Shown here in pieces: positions 14,677 to 24,398 of a stretch of 32,011 bases of DNA. Positions within the stretch are counted from its first letter, which is position 1. The number at the start of each line of letters is the position of its first letter. The notes under the pieces are model-generated. The model was not told where the DNA came from and did no database searches. It saw only the letters and a program-made list of their open reading frames with translations. Origin of the DNA: JAFASC01 sp034669525 (GTDB lineage Bacteria > Pseudomonadota > Alphaproteobacteria > Rhizobiales > Beijerinckiaceae). The stretch is taken from assembly GCA_034669525.1 (NCBI GenBank), contig JAXDNH010000063.1:1-32011 (forward strand), written 5' to 3'. A program made the position numbers and the translations under genes.

Positions 14677-15240
14677 TTACCCAACCACCATCACAACCCC
14701 GCGCGCCAATCGCGGCAGCAGCCGGCGCATGTCGGCCGCGCGGAGCGCCACACAGCCAGCCGTCGGCGACAGGTCTTCCCGGGCGAGATGGAAGAAGATG
14801 GCGCTGCCGCGCCCGCGGACCCGGGGCTGGATGTTATAATCGAGGATGCCCACGGCGTCGTACAGACGGTCGTCACGCCACATCCCCTCACGGCTCTTTC
14901 CGTAGGGCAGGCGAATCGGCCTGTTGTAATTGCGGTCCTGCGGATCGTCGCACCAGGCGCTGTCGCGCCGGATCGGCAGCGCGCGGAAATTCCGCGCCGG
15001 GCGAAAGCCGCCGTCGGGCCGGAACAGGAACCGTGGAATGGCAAAGCGCCCGGCTGGCGTCTTGCCGTCGCCCTCGATTTTGCTCCGGCCGATCCCGGCG
15101 CGCCCGATCGCACAGGGGATTTGCGTCGGCCCGGCGATCAGCCACCCCTTAAGCGCTTGCGTCCCACACAAGCGCGGCGCCGCGACGACTCTGAGCCGCG
15201 TCAGACCGCGTGAAACCTGTCGAAACTCTCTTTCCGGCAT
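14677..15240 (-). CDS. YkuD-type L,D-transpeptidase family protein
   Basis: Enzymes of this family form 3-3 cross-links in peptidoglycan or attach proteins to it, using a cysteine nucleophile. The 187 residues carry the fold: GWLIAGPTQIPCAIGRAGIG, the KIEGDGKTPAGRF segment typical of YkuD domains, and the catalytic end HLAREDLSPTAGCVAL with His151 and Cys163. The usual S/T-x-G-C-x is present as TAGCV. I see no signal peptide: the N-terminus is MPEREFRQVSRGLTRLRV. Either export uses another start or route, or the protein acts elsewhere; many close relatives of this subfamily also appear to lack one. It diverges from the response regulator across 105 bases and converges on yggS. Confidence 0.85.
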   Translation of the reverse strand: MPEREFRQVSRGLTRLRVVAAPRLCGTQALKGWLIAGPTQIPCAIGRAGIGRSKIEGDGKTPAGRFAIPRFLFRPDGGFRPARNFRALPIRRDSAWCDDPQDRNYNRPIRLPYGKSREGMWRDDRLYDAVGILDYNIQPRVRGRGSAIFFHLAREDLSPTAGCVALRAADMRRLLPRLARGVVMVVG

Positions 15241-15250
15241 GTTCTGTCTT

Positions 15251-15279
15251 TTGACCCGCTGCGTCTCCTTGCCTAGACT
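15251..15279 (+). promoter_or_regulatory. Sigma-70-type promoter for the response-regulator pair
   Basis: TTGACC at 15251-15256 and TAGACT at 15274-15279 are 17 bases apart, the ideal spacing for a housekeeping promoter. A start near 15286 would leave a leader of about 60 bases before the ATG at 15346. Confidence 0.6.
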
Positions 15280-15345
15280 CGCGGTTCGCGCAACAGCCGC
15301 TTACCTGCCGGTGCGGACCCTTGTAACGCACCGCGGAAAGACTTG

Positions 15346-16044
15346 ATGGCCCAGGTTCGCACCATTCTGATTGCCGACGACGACGAGGACCTGCGCCAGG
15401 CGCTTGCCGAACAACTGACGCTGCACGAAGAGTTCGAGGTTCTGCAGGCGGAAAACGGCGCCAAGGCCATTACGAGCGCACGCAGCGCCCAGCCTGACCT
15501 CATCATCATGGATGTGGGATTGCCCGATTTCGACGGGCGCGAGGCGGTAAAAATCATCCGCAAGAACGGCTTCAAGAATCCGATCCTGATGCTGACGGGG
15601 CAGGATTCCGACGCCGACACCGTGCTTGGTTTCGATTCTGGCGCCAACGATTATGTGACAAAGCCGTTCCGTTTCGCCGTGCTGCTCGCACGCATCCGCG
15701 CGCATCTCCGGCAGTTTGAGGCGAGCGACGACGCGACGTTCCGCATCGGGCAATATACGTTTCAGCCGAGTTCAAAACATCTCGTCAACGATAAGGGCAA
15801 TAAGCTTCGTCTGACGGAGAAAGAGACGGCGATCTTGCGTTATCTTTATCGCGCGGGGCAAAGCGTGGTGACGCGCGATGTGCTGCTGCGGGAAGTATGG
15901 GGCTATAATTCCAACGTGACAACGCATACGCTGGAGACACACATCTATCGCCTGCGGCAAAAGATCGAGCGTGATCCCGCCCATGCGCAGATGCTCGTGA
16001 CGGAGGCCGGTGGCTACAAACTCATTCCGTCCGCCGAGCTATGA
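15346..16044 (+). CDS. OmpR/PhoB-type response regulator
   Basis: This is a two-component DNA-binding regulator of 232 residues. The receiver domain (1-120) has the acidic pocket ADDDED at 10-15, the phosphorylated Asp56 in IIMDVGLPDFDG, Thr in MLTGQ and the lysine in VTKPF. The C-terminal winged helix (about 130-230) contains RLTEKETAILRYLYRAG, TRDVLLREVWGYN and THTLETHIYRLRQKIE, standard for OmpR/PhoB DNA binding. I start at the ATG at 15346, preceded by GGAAAG; a TTG immediately before it is less likely. No histidine kinase is adjacent, so it is an orphan in this window. It is followed six bases later by a cyclic-nucleotide-binding protein. The regulated genes cannot be told from the sequence. 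Confidence 0.93.
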   Translation: MAQVRTILIADDDEDLRQALAEQLTLHEEFEVLQAENGAKAITSARSAQPDLIIMDVGLPDFDGREAVKIIRKNGFKNPILMLTGQDSDADTVLGFDSGANDYVTKPFRFAVLLARIRAHLRQFEASDDATFRIGQYTFQPSSKHLVNDKGNKLRLTEKETAILRYLYRAGQSVVTRDVLLREVWGYNSNVTTHTLETHIYRLRQKIERDPAHAQMLVTEAGGYKLIPSAEL

Positions 16045-16050
16045 GACTCA

Positions 16051-16503
16051 GTGGCGCTTGAAGACGATATCCGCAAGCTCTCGCGCATCTCTTTATTCCG
16101 CGCGTTGGAGACGGATGCGTTGCGGCTCATCGCCTTCGGCGCGGAAACACGGATATTGCGCGCCGGTGATATCCTTTTTCGAAGTGGCGATAAATCGGAC
16201 GGGGGCTTTATCGTTTTGAGCGGCGCCATTGCGCTTGACGAGAAGAACGACGGCAGTCCGCCCGCCCACATCGTACGGCCGGATTCGCTTGTCGGTGAAG
16301 TGGCGCTGCTTGTGGAAACGGAGCGGCGGGCAACTGCGATGGCGCGCGAACCCACAACTGTTTTGAAAATCTCGCGCGAATTGTTCCACCGCGTACTGCG
16401 CGAATACCCGGACAGCGCGAAGCGATTAAAAGCGGCGATGGCGGATGACCTCAGGGCATTCGTGCGCGAGCTCGAGAAATCGAGTGTGGGCCAGCCGCAG
16501 TAA
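16051..16503 (+). CDS. Stand-alone cyclic-nucleotide-binding domain protein
   Basis: The 150-residue protein consists of one Crp-like cNMP-binding beta barrel: LSRISLFRALETDALRLIA, then LRAGDILFRSGDKSDGGFIV-type strands, the phosphate-cassette-like region LVGEVALLVETERRATAMA, and a C-terminal helix. The Arg in ERRATA and the Glu in GEVAL occupy the usual phosphate/ribose-contact places, so nucleotide binding is plausible. There is no DNA-binding or enzymatic domain after it, unlike Crp/Fnr regulators. The start is GTG, six bases after the response-regulator stop, so the two are almost surely co-transcribed. It may modulate or partner that regulator; this is inferred only from position. Confidence 0.85.
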   Translation: MALEDDIRKLSRISLFRALETDALRLIAFGAETRILRAGDILFRSGDKSDGGFIVLSGAIALDEKNDGSPPAHIVRPDSLVGEVALLVETERRATAMAREPTTVLKISRELFHRVLREYPDSAKRLKAAMADDLRAFVRELEKSSVGQPQ

Positions 16504-16518
16504 GGCCGCAAAACAGGA

Positions 16519-16620
16519 CTTCATCCTGAGAGCACGCGCAGCGTGCGTCTCGAACGGTGCGGCAGACGCAGCTCCCTTGTCATCCTTCGAGACGGCGCTT
16601 CGCGCCTCCTGAGGGTAGTG
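16519..16620. repeat. Paired inverted intergenic palindromic repeats (family A, second locus)
   Basis: The left unit is at 16519-16560 (TTCATCCTGAGAGCACGCG ... GTGCGTCTCGAACGGTG). The right unit is at 16580-16620 and in the opposite orientation reads CCCTCAGGAGGCGCGAAGCG ... CCGTCTCGAAGGATGA. They are the same unit as at 1846-1959. Again they fill the gap between converging genes, here the cNMP-domain gene and parB. Confidence 0.85.
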
Positions 16621-16625
16621 GCTCC

Positions 16626-17513
16626 TCAGCCCTTCAAGCGCACACACAGCGCATCGAGCTGTTCGAGGTCCTTATAGCGGATGCGAACCTCGCCGCGTTC
16701 GCCGCGGCCGTCGATCGACACCGCAAGTCCAAGCGCATCCGATAATTCTTTCTCGAGGGCCCGCGTGTCAGCGTCTTTCTCTGCGCGCGCCGGGCGGGTT
16801 TTTCCGTTCGCCTGCCCGTTCTCAGCTTCTTTCTGTGCGATGCGCTCGACGTCGCGTACCGTCAGCGCCTGATCGACAATGCGCCGCGCGATCGCATCGG
16901 GATCAGCCACGGACAAAAGCGCGCGCGCGTGTCCCGCCGACAAATGGCCTTCGGCCAACATGCGGCGCGATAGCTTCGGCAGTTTCAGAAGCCGGAGCGT
17001 GTTGGCGATGTGGCTGCGGCTCTTGCCGATGATGCGGGCGAGATCGCCTTGCGAATAGCCGAATTCATTGCCGAGTTGCTCGTAGCCCATTGCCTCTTCC
17101 AGCGCGTTCAAATCGGCGCGCTGCACATTTTCGATGACCGCAATTTCGAGCGCGGCTTTCTCATCGGCCTCTATGAGAATGATCGGGACGTCGTGCACGT
17201 TGGCGCGCTGCGCCGCGCGCCAGCGCCGCTCGCCGGCAACAATTTCGTAAGCGTCCGCAACGCCGGTGATCGTGCGTACGAGGATCGGCTGCAGAATGCC
17301 GCGTTCCCTGATCGAAGCTGTGAGGTCGTCGAGTTCCGCCTCATTGAAATCCTTGCGCGGATTGCGCGGGTTCGGCCGCAAGAACTCGATCGGGACAACG
17401 CGCTGGCCGCGCAGCCGATCGATCGCCGCGACCTCCGTGCCGGCATCGCCGATCAGTGCCGCCAGTCCGCGCCCTAAACGCGGCCTTGCTTCCTCTGCCA
17501 TTGCTTCCCTCAT
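16626..17513 (-). CDS. parB: Chromosome partitioning protein ParB
   Basis: ParB is a parS-binding CTPase clamp that spreads on DNA around the origin and works with ParA to segregate it. The 295 residues contain an N-terminal RPRLGRGLAALIGD box (ParA-contacting region), the ParB/Srx CTP-binding domain with NPRNPRKDF and the GERRWRAAQRA motif, the ENVQRADLNALEEA hinge, and the HTH (YSQGDLARIIGKSRSHIANTLRLL). A disordered basic linker and a C-terminal dimerisation domain follow (GERGEVRIRYKDLEQLD). The start at 17513 overlaps the parA stop as ATGA; an ATG at 17501 with GAGGGA before it is an equally good start. Two parS sites lie 1.1 and 3.3 kb upstream in the same operon-like run. Confidence 0.96.
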   Translation of the reverse strand: MREAMAEEARPRLGRGLAALIGDAGTEVAAIDRLRGQRVVPIEFLRPNPRNPRKDFNEAELDDLTASIRERGILQPILVRTITGVADAYEIVAGERRWRAAQRANVHDVPIILIEADEKAALEIAVIENVQRADLNALEEAMGYEQLGNEFGYSQGDLARIIGKSRSHIANTLRLLKLPKLSRRMLAEGHLSAGHARALLSVADPDAIARRIVDQALTVRDVERIAQKEAENGQANGKTRPARAEKDADTRALEKELSDALGLAVSIDGRGERGEVRIRYKDLEQLDALCVRLKG

Positions 17514-18316
17514 GCGGCGCGCAGCTGCCGTTCGCGCCGGATCACCTCGGAGGCGAGCCGGATATAGGCTTGGCTGCCGGAGCAGCGGATATCGTAGAGG
17601 AGTACAGGCTTGCCGTGCGAGGGCGCCTCCGACACGCGTACGTTACGGGGGATCACGGTCTCGTAGACCTTGTCGCCCATAAAGCTGCGGACGTCGGCGA
17701 CGACTTGGCTCGCGAGGTTGTTGCGCGGGTCGAACATCGTCAGCACGACACCGTGGATCGACAGGCCGGGATTGAGGTTGCGCTTGACCGTCTCGACGGT
17801 GGACAGCAGCTGTGACAGGCCTTCAAGGGCGAAGAACTCGCATTGCAGCGGCACGACAACGCTGTCGGCGCTCGCAAGTGCGTTTATTGTCAACAGGTTA
17901 AGCGAGGGCGGGCAGTCGATCAGGACATAGGTGAAGCCGCCGGGGATGTCCGACAGCGAGGACGGCAGGCTGCGGATCGCATCCCGCAGGCGGAACGTGC
18001 GGTCTTTCTCATTCGCAATCTGAAGTTCGATGCCGAGAAGGTCAAGGGTTGAAGGTGATATCCAGAGCCGCGGCACCGCGGTCGGAATAATGGCGTCCGC
18101 AAGGCGGCATTCTCCGGCGAGCACCTCGAAGGTGGAGAGCTTTCGAGCTTTACGCTCGATGCCGAGGCCGGTCGAGGCGTTGCCCTGTGGATCGATATCG
18201 ATCACCAGCACCCGCTCGCCGATTGCCGCGAGAGCGGTTCCGAGGTTGATGGTTGTGGTGGTCTTGCCGACACCGCCCTTCTGGTTGGCGAGAACCAGGA
18301 CGCGTGGAGAGCTCAT
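17510..18316 (-). CDS. parA: Chromosome partitioning ATPase ParA
   Basis: This Walker-type ATPase binds DNA non-specifically and pulls ParB-parS complexes along the nucleoid. The 268 residues are the size of chromosomal ParA (Soj type), with no N-terminal HTH as in plasmid ParA. The deviant Walker A is KGGVGKTTT at 13-21, with signature Lys13 and Lys18. Walker A' is VLVIDIDPQGNAS and Walker B is YVLIDCPPSLNLLT. The C-terminal part contains IPRNVRVSEAPSHGKPV, strongly conserved in chromosomal ParA. It lies 21 bases after rsmG and overlaps parB by four bases. Confidence 0.97.
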   Translation of the reverse strand: MSSPRVLVLANQKGGVGKTTTTINLGTALAAIGERVLVIDIDPQGNASTGLGIERKARKLSTFEVLAGECRLADAIIPTAVPRLWISPSTLDLLGIELQIANEKDRTFRLRDAIRSLPSSLSDIPGGFTYVLIDCPPSLNLLTINALASADSVVVPLQCEFFALEGLSQLLSTVETVKRNLNPGLSIHGVVLTMFDPRNNLASQVVADVRSFMGDKVYETVIPRNVRVSEAPSHGKPVLLYDIRCSGSQAYIRLASEVIRRERQLRAA

Positions 18317-18337
18317 AACGGAAAGACTCGCCCCGAA

Positions 18338-18983
18338 TCAGCGGATTGCTTCGCCTCGGTATCGCACCGAAACGATTCGCCCGGAAGAGTCGGTGCGGCT
18401 CGCCAGGGTGGATAAGTCAACGCTTTCCTCGAGGACAGCAGCAATCTCCTGCTGGACGGAGCGGCCTTTATGGAAAAGGCCCCTGGCGCCACCTTGGAGA
18501 AGCGGGAGCGACCACTGGACTAACCGAGGAAGCGGTGCCACCGCGCGAGAGGTGACGATCTCGATGTCCCGCAGAGTCGAGACGATTTCCTCCACGGGGG
18601 CAGTGTGGACGCTGGCGGCGGCGCCTGTTTCACGTGAAACAGTTTGCAGAAATGCGCCCTTCCGCTTGTCGCGCTCGATCAGATGCACCCGGGCGCCGGG
18701 AGTGCCGGTCAGAAGAATCGCGACCACCATTCCCGGGAAACCGCCGCCGCTGCCGAGATCGGCCCAACGCAGCGCGTTTGGCGCGAGATTCCGGAGCTGC
18801 GCGGAATCGGCGATATGACGGGTCCAGAGGTGCGGGACGGTCGCTCCCGATACCAAGTTCAGCATCCCCTGCCAACGCAGGAGCAGGTCCTGGTAGATAT
18901 TCAGCCGCTGCTGATCGACATCGGAGAGCGGCACTAGACGAAGCGCCGCCTCACGGTCTTCCGCCAGAACCTCGACGGCACCC

Positions 18984-19000
<17 letters not shown>
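18338..19000 (-). CDS. rsmG: 16S rRNA m7G527 methyltransferase
   Basis: RsmG (GidB) methylates N7 of G527 of 16S rRNA using S-adenosylmethionine. The 220 residues contain NLYQDLLLRWQ-like LNIYQDLLLRWQGMLNLVSG, the DSAQL region, the SAM-binding loop ADLGSGGGFPGMV near 85-97, HLIERDKRKGAFLQTVS and the SRAVAPLPRLVQW region. The start overlaps the mnmG end by 17 bases. A perfect parS site lies within the gene and encodes the residues TVSRET. Loss of RsmG gives low-level streptomycin resistance in other bacteria, a family fact. Confidence 0.95.
18626..18641. other. parS: parS site 1 (within rsmG)
   Basis: TGTTTCACGTGAAACA is a perfect 16-base palindrome identical to the universal bacterial parS consensus bound by ParB. 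It lies inside rsmG, read in the frame that gives T-V-S-R-E-T, about 1.1 kb upstream of the parB start and about 8 kb from the proposed oriC. Confidence 0.95.
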
Positions 19001-20864
<1,864 letters not shown>

Positions 20865-22184
20865 CTACTTTCCAATGCAGAACCGGCCGAAAACTTCGTC
20901 CAGCACATCCTCGACATCCACGCGCCCCGCGATACGGCCGACCGCCTGTTGGGCGACTCGGATTTCTTCCGCGACGACCTCAGGTGGCAAACTCCCGTCC
21001 AAAACAATCCGCTCCAACGCCTCACATGCAGTGGTCAGCGCTTGGCGGTGCCGCTCTCGCGTCAGCACTGGAAAATCGCCGCCGACCTCCAGCGCGTCGC
21101 GCGCGAATTGCTCAAGGTCATGTTCCAGCGGATCGAGCCCGGCTCCTGTCGTGGCGGAGATCGCATGTCTCGCCAAAGCAAAGGCGGGCGCTTCGATATC
21201 GCATTTCGTCGCAATGGTCCAAACCTCACTCGCGCCGGTGAAATGCGGCGGTTCGACCGCGTTCGATCCGGGCTGCACAAGCCAAAGAACGAGGTCCGCC
21301 GCTCCGGCCCAGGCCAAGGCGCGGTCGATGCCGATGCGCTCGACGGGATCGTCGGAATCCCGCAGTCCAGCAGTGTCCATTATCATCATCGGGTAGCCGC
21401 CGAGATCGAGCCGCACTTCCAGCGCGTCGCGTGTTGTGCCGGGATGGACCGAGACGATCGCCACGTCTCGGCGCGCTAAAGCGTTGAAGAACGTAGATTT
21501 TCCGGCGTTAGGCGCGCCGGCGATAACTACCCGTAAGCCGTCGCGCGTTTGCTCACCGACGCGGGCGCTATGCAGCGCGCGCCGCAGATTTGTCCGCAGC
21601 CGGGTCGCATCCGCAATGATGTTGTCTGTCATTAAGGCGGCAACATCGCCCTCGTCGGAGAAGTCGAGTTCGGCCTCGACCAAGGCCCCCAACCCGATGA
21701 GCTCGCGCCGCCAATCTTCGACCTGCCGGGAGAGCCGACCTTCGAGCTGCCGCAGCGCTTGGCGCCGCTGGAACTCGGTCTCTGCATCGACGAGGTCCAC
21801 GACAGCCTCGACCTGGGTGAGATCGAGCTTTTGGTTGATAAAGGCGCGGCGCGTGAATTCGCCGGGATCGGCCGGGCGCAGCCCTAAAGCCCCAAGGGCG
21901 CCGACCACCGCGCGAGCAATCGCTGTCCCGCCGTGCACCTGCAGCTCGGCGCAATCTTCCCCGGTGTAGCTCCGCGGCGCCGGAAAGAACAGAACCAGCC
22001 CGTCGTCGATTGCCTCGCCACTGATCGGATGCGCAAGCCGCGAAAGCCGCGCATGGCGCGGCGCCGGCACACGCCCCGTTAAGCGCGCGACCGCTTCCCG
22101 CGTACGCGGACCACTCACCCGGCAAATCGCCACCGCCGCGCGCCCGGGCGCCGTCGCCATGGCGAAAATCGTGTCGTTCGGCAT
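20865..22184 (-). CDS. mnmE: tRNA modification GTPase MnmE
   Basis: MnmE is the dimeric GTPase partner of MnmG in wobble-uridine modification. The 439 residues comprise an N-terminal tetrahydrofolate-binding domain (DTIFAMATAPGRAAVAICRVSG, then SYTGEDCAELQVHGG and RPADPGEFTRRAFINQKLDL), a helical domain, and an inserted G domain with G1 GAPNAGKS, the switch PGTTRD, G3 DTAGLRD and G4 TKCD (usually NKxD). The C-terminal FCIGK carries the invariant cysteine (Cys436). I start at the ATG at 22184 (MPNDTIF), preceded by GAAGAG, rather than ten codons earlier. Asn to Thr at the start of G4 is the only oddity. The upstream gap to the divergent thioredoxin-domain gene is 91 bases. Confidence 0.95.
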   Translation of the reverse strand: MPNDTIFAMATAPGRAAVAICRVSGPRTREAVARLTGRVPAPRHARLSRLAHPISGEAIDDGLVLFFPAPRSYTGEDCAELQVHGGTAIARAVVGALGALGLRPADPGEFTRRAFINQKLDLTQVEAVVDLVDAETEFQRRQALRQLEGRLSRQVEDWRRELIGLGALVEAELDFSDEGDVAALMTDNIIADATRLRTNLRRALHSARVGEQTRDGLRVVIAGAPNAGKSTFFNALARRDVAIVSVHPGTTRDALEVRLDLGGYPMMIMDTAGLRDSDDPVERIGIDRALAWAGAADLVLWLVQPGSNAVEPPHFTGASEVWTIATKCDIEAPAFALARHAISATTGAGLDPLEHDLEQFARDALEVGGDFPVLTRERHRQALTTACEALERIVLDGSLPPEVVAEEIRVAQQAVGRIAGRVDVEDVLDEVFGRFCIGK

Positions 22185-22275
22185 CGCTCTTCGTGCGCTT
22201 CCCTTGCGCGGCACTCCTTCTAACTAGCGAAGGGGCCAAAGAGAAGCAGCGCCGCAGTCGCGCGGGAGACACGGG

Positions 22276-24345
22276 ATGCATCAGAACCGGCTCGCCAATG
22301 CGACAAGCCCGTATCTGTTGCAGCATGCGGCGAATCCGGTCGATTGGCGGCAGTGGAGCGCCGACGCCCTGAGCGAAGCAAAGGCCGCGGGAAAGCCGAT
22401 CCTTTTGTCGGTCGGCTATGCCGCTTGCCATTGGTGCCACGTCATGGCGCACGAAAGTTTTGAGGACGAAGCGACCGCGTCGGTGATGAACGAGCTGTTC
22501 GTCAACATCAAAGTCGATCGCGAAGAACGTCCTGACATCGATCACATCTATATGAGCGCGCTGCACGCGCTCGGGCAGCAAGGCGGCTGGCCGCTGACGA
22601 TGTTCTTGACTCCGGATGGCGAGCCGTTTTGGGGCGGCACGTATTTTCCGAAGATCGCCCGCCATGGGCATCCGGCCTTCGTCGAAGTGCTGCGCAGCGT
22701 CGCTCACGTCTTCCGAGCGGAGCCCGACAAGGTGCGGCAGAACGCAAATGCGCTGCGCCAAGCGCTCGCGAACGAAATTGCGCCCGCGGGCGAACAGACC
22801 TACTCACGCACATTCTTCGACGATTTCGCGGCGCGCGCCGCCGGCATCATGGATCAGACGCATGGCGGGATCCGCGGTGCGCCAAAGTTTCCCAATCCCT
22901 CCATTCTCGAATTATTGTGGCGCGCGTCATTACGCACAGGCAACAAAGAGATCGGCGCCCGTGTGATGCTGACACTCGATCGCATGAGCGAGGGCGGCAT
23001 CTATGATCATCTTGGTGGCGGTTATTCGCGCTATTCAGTCGATGAGCGCTGGCTCGTGCCGCATTTCGAGAAAATGCTCTACGACAATGCGCAAATCCTC
23101 GACCTCCTCGCGGCAGCTTATGCCGACACGAAGCGCCCGCTCTTCTGCCAGCGCGCACGCGAGACAGTCGCCTGGGTCGAACGCGAGATGACGACGGGTG
23201 ACGGTGCATTCTGCGCCAGCCTCGACGCCGACAGCGAGGGCGTCGAAGGCAAGTTCTATGTCTGGCATGTAGATGAGATTGAGAGGATTCTCGGAGCGGC
23301 AAACGCCGAATTCTTCGCGCAATTCTATGATGTGACGCCGCGGGGCAATTGGCACCACGAGCAAACGGGCGACCACGTCACAATCCTCAATCGCCTAAAC
23401 GCGCCGGAGGCAAGCGAGGAGGACGAGCAACGCCTCACCGCATTGCGCGCGATGCTGTTCGCCGCGCGGGAAGAACGTCCGCGCCCTCATCTCGACGATA
23501 AGGTTTTGGCCGACTGGAACGGGCTCATGATTGCCGCGATCGCGCGATCGGCGCTGATCTTCGAGCGGCCGGAATGGCTCAAGAAAGCAGCACGGGCGTA
23601 TTCCTTTATTCGCGAGACAATGCGCGATCCGAGTGGTGCAGATGGCGAGAAGCTCGCGCATTCCTGGCGCAATGGGGCGATGGTCTTCCCCGGTTTCGCG
23701 CTTGATCACGCTGCCATGGCACGCGCCGCGCTTGCCTTGCATGAAGTGCGCTCACATCTCAGGCCAGAACACCGCGAGACCGATTTCCTCGGCGATGCAA
23801 TCAACTGGACCGAAACGATCGAAAGCGACTATCGCGACTCCGAGAGCGGATTAATTTCGATCAATAGCCGCGCGGCCAACGATGTGCTGACCCGCCTTGC
23901 TCCAACTGCAGACGATGCGATTCCCAACGCACATTCCGTGCATCTCGATAATCTCATCCGCCTCGCCTCGCATAGCGGCGATCAAAGCTGGATCGGGCGC
24001 GCCGACAGTTTGCTTGATGTGTTGCGAGGCGCCGTGTTCAAGAACCCGCTCGCACATTCGGGCGTCCTGAACGCATTCGACTTGCGTGAAAGTGGGGTGG
24101 AGATCGTCGTCGCCGGGCCGCACTCTGGGCCATTACATGATGCGGCACTTATGACGTCGTATCTCCCTCGCACTGTCGTCGACGCACGCGCAACAACACT
24201 CCCCGACACACACATTGGCGCCGTGCAAACCGCCGCCGCCAATCGCGCCATGGCGCTTATCTGCACGCGAACGCATTGTCTGCCGCCGGTCTATGAAGCG
24301 GGAGAGATTCGCGCGAGGATGAAGGAAGCTATCACCGACGCGTAG
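22276..24345 (+). CDS. Thioredoxin domain-containing protein (DUF255, YyaL/SPATA20-like)
   Basis: This is a 689-residue cytoplasmic-looking protein of the YyaL/SPATA20 family. The N-terminal thioredoxin-like domain (about 1-170) has NRLANATSPYLLQHAANPVD, then SVGYAACHWCHVMAHESF with Cys51 and Cys54 in a C-x-x-C, NIKVDREERPDID and QGGWPLTMFLTPDGEPF with the cis-proline-type segment. The rest is an alpha/alpha barrel like glycan-processing enzymes (GGIYDHLGGGYSRYSVDERW, VPHFEKMLYDNAQ, KVLADWNGLMI). Its substrate is unknown in the family; a fucose- or sugar-related or redox role has been proposed from structure only. GGGAG precedes the ATG. It sits between rho and mnmE on the strand opposite to both. 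No signal peptide is visible. Confidence 0.92.
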   Translation: MHQNRLANATSPYLLQHAANPVDWRQWSADALSEAKAAGKPILLSVGYAACHWCHVMAHESFEDEATASVMNELFVNIKVDREERPDIDHIYMSALHALGQQGGWPLTMFLTPDGEPFWGGTYFPKIARHGHPAFVEVLRSVAHVFRAEPDKVRQNANALRQALANEIAPAGEQTYSRTFFDDFAARAAGIMDQTHGGIRGAPKFPNPSILELLWRASLRTGNKEIGARVMLTLDRMSEGGIYDHLGGGYSRYSVDERWLVPHFEKMLYDNAQILDLLAAAYADTKRPLFCQRARETVAWVEREMTTGDGAFCASLDADSEGVEGKFYVWHVDEIERILGAANAEFFAQFYDVTPRGNWHHEQTGDHVTILNRLNAPEASEEDEQRLTALRAMLFAAREERPRPHLDDKVLADWNGLMIAAIARSALIFERPEWLKKAARAYSFIRETMRDPSGADGEKLAHSWRNGAMVFPGFALDHAAMARAALALHEVRSHLRPEHRETDFLGDAINWTETIESDYRDSESGLISINSRAANDVLTRLAPTADDAIPNAHSVHLDNLIRLASHSGDQSWIGRADSLLDVLRGAVFKNPLAHSGVLNAFDLRESGVEIVVAGPHSGPLHDAALMTSYLPRTVVDARATTLPDTHIGAVQTAAANRAMALICTRTHCLPPVYEAGEIRARMKEAITDA

Positions 24346-24398
24346 AGCGGGGGTTAACGCGGATAGCTGGGTCAAGCCCGGGCCAGGACGGCTGGTCG

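Noticed and set aside
21568..22761. A 397-codon minus-strand open frame over the mnmE start and the thioredoxin-domain gene.
   Set aside because: It overlaps two well-supported genes in other frames and has no recognisable domain.
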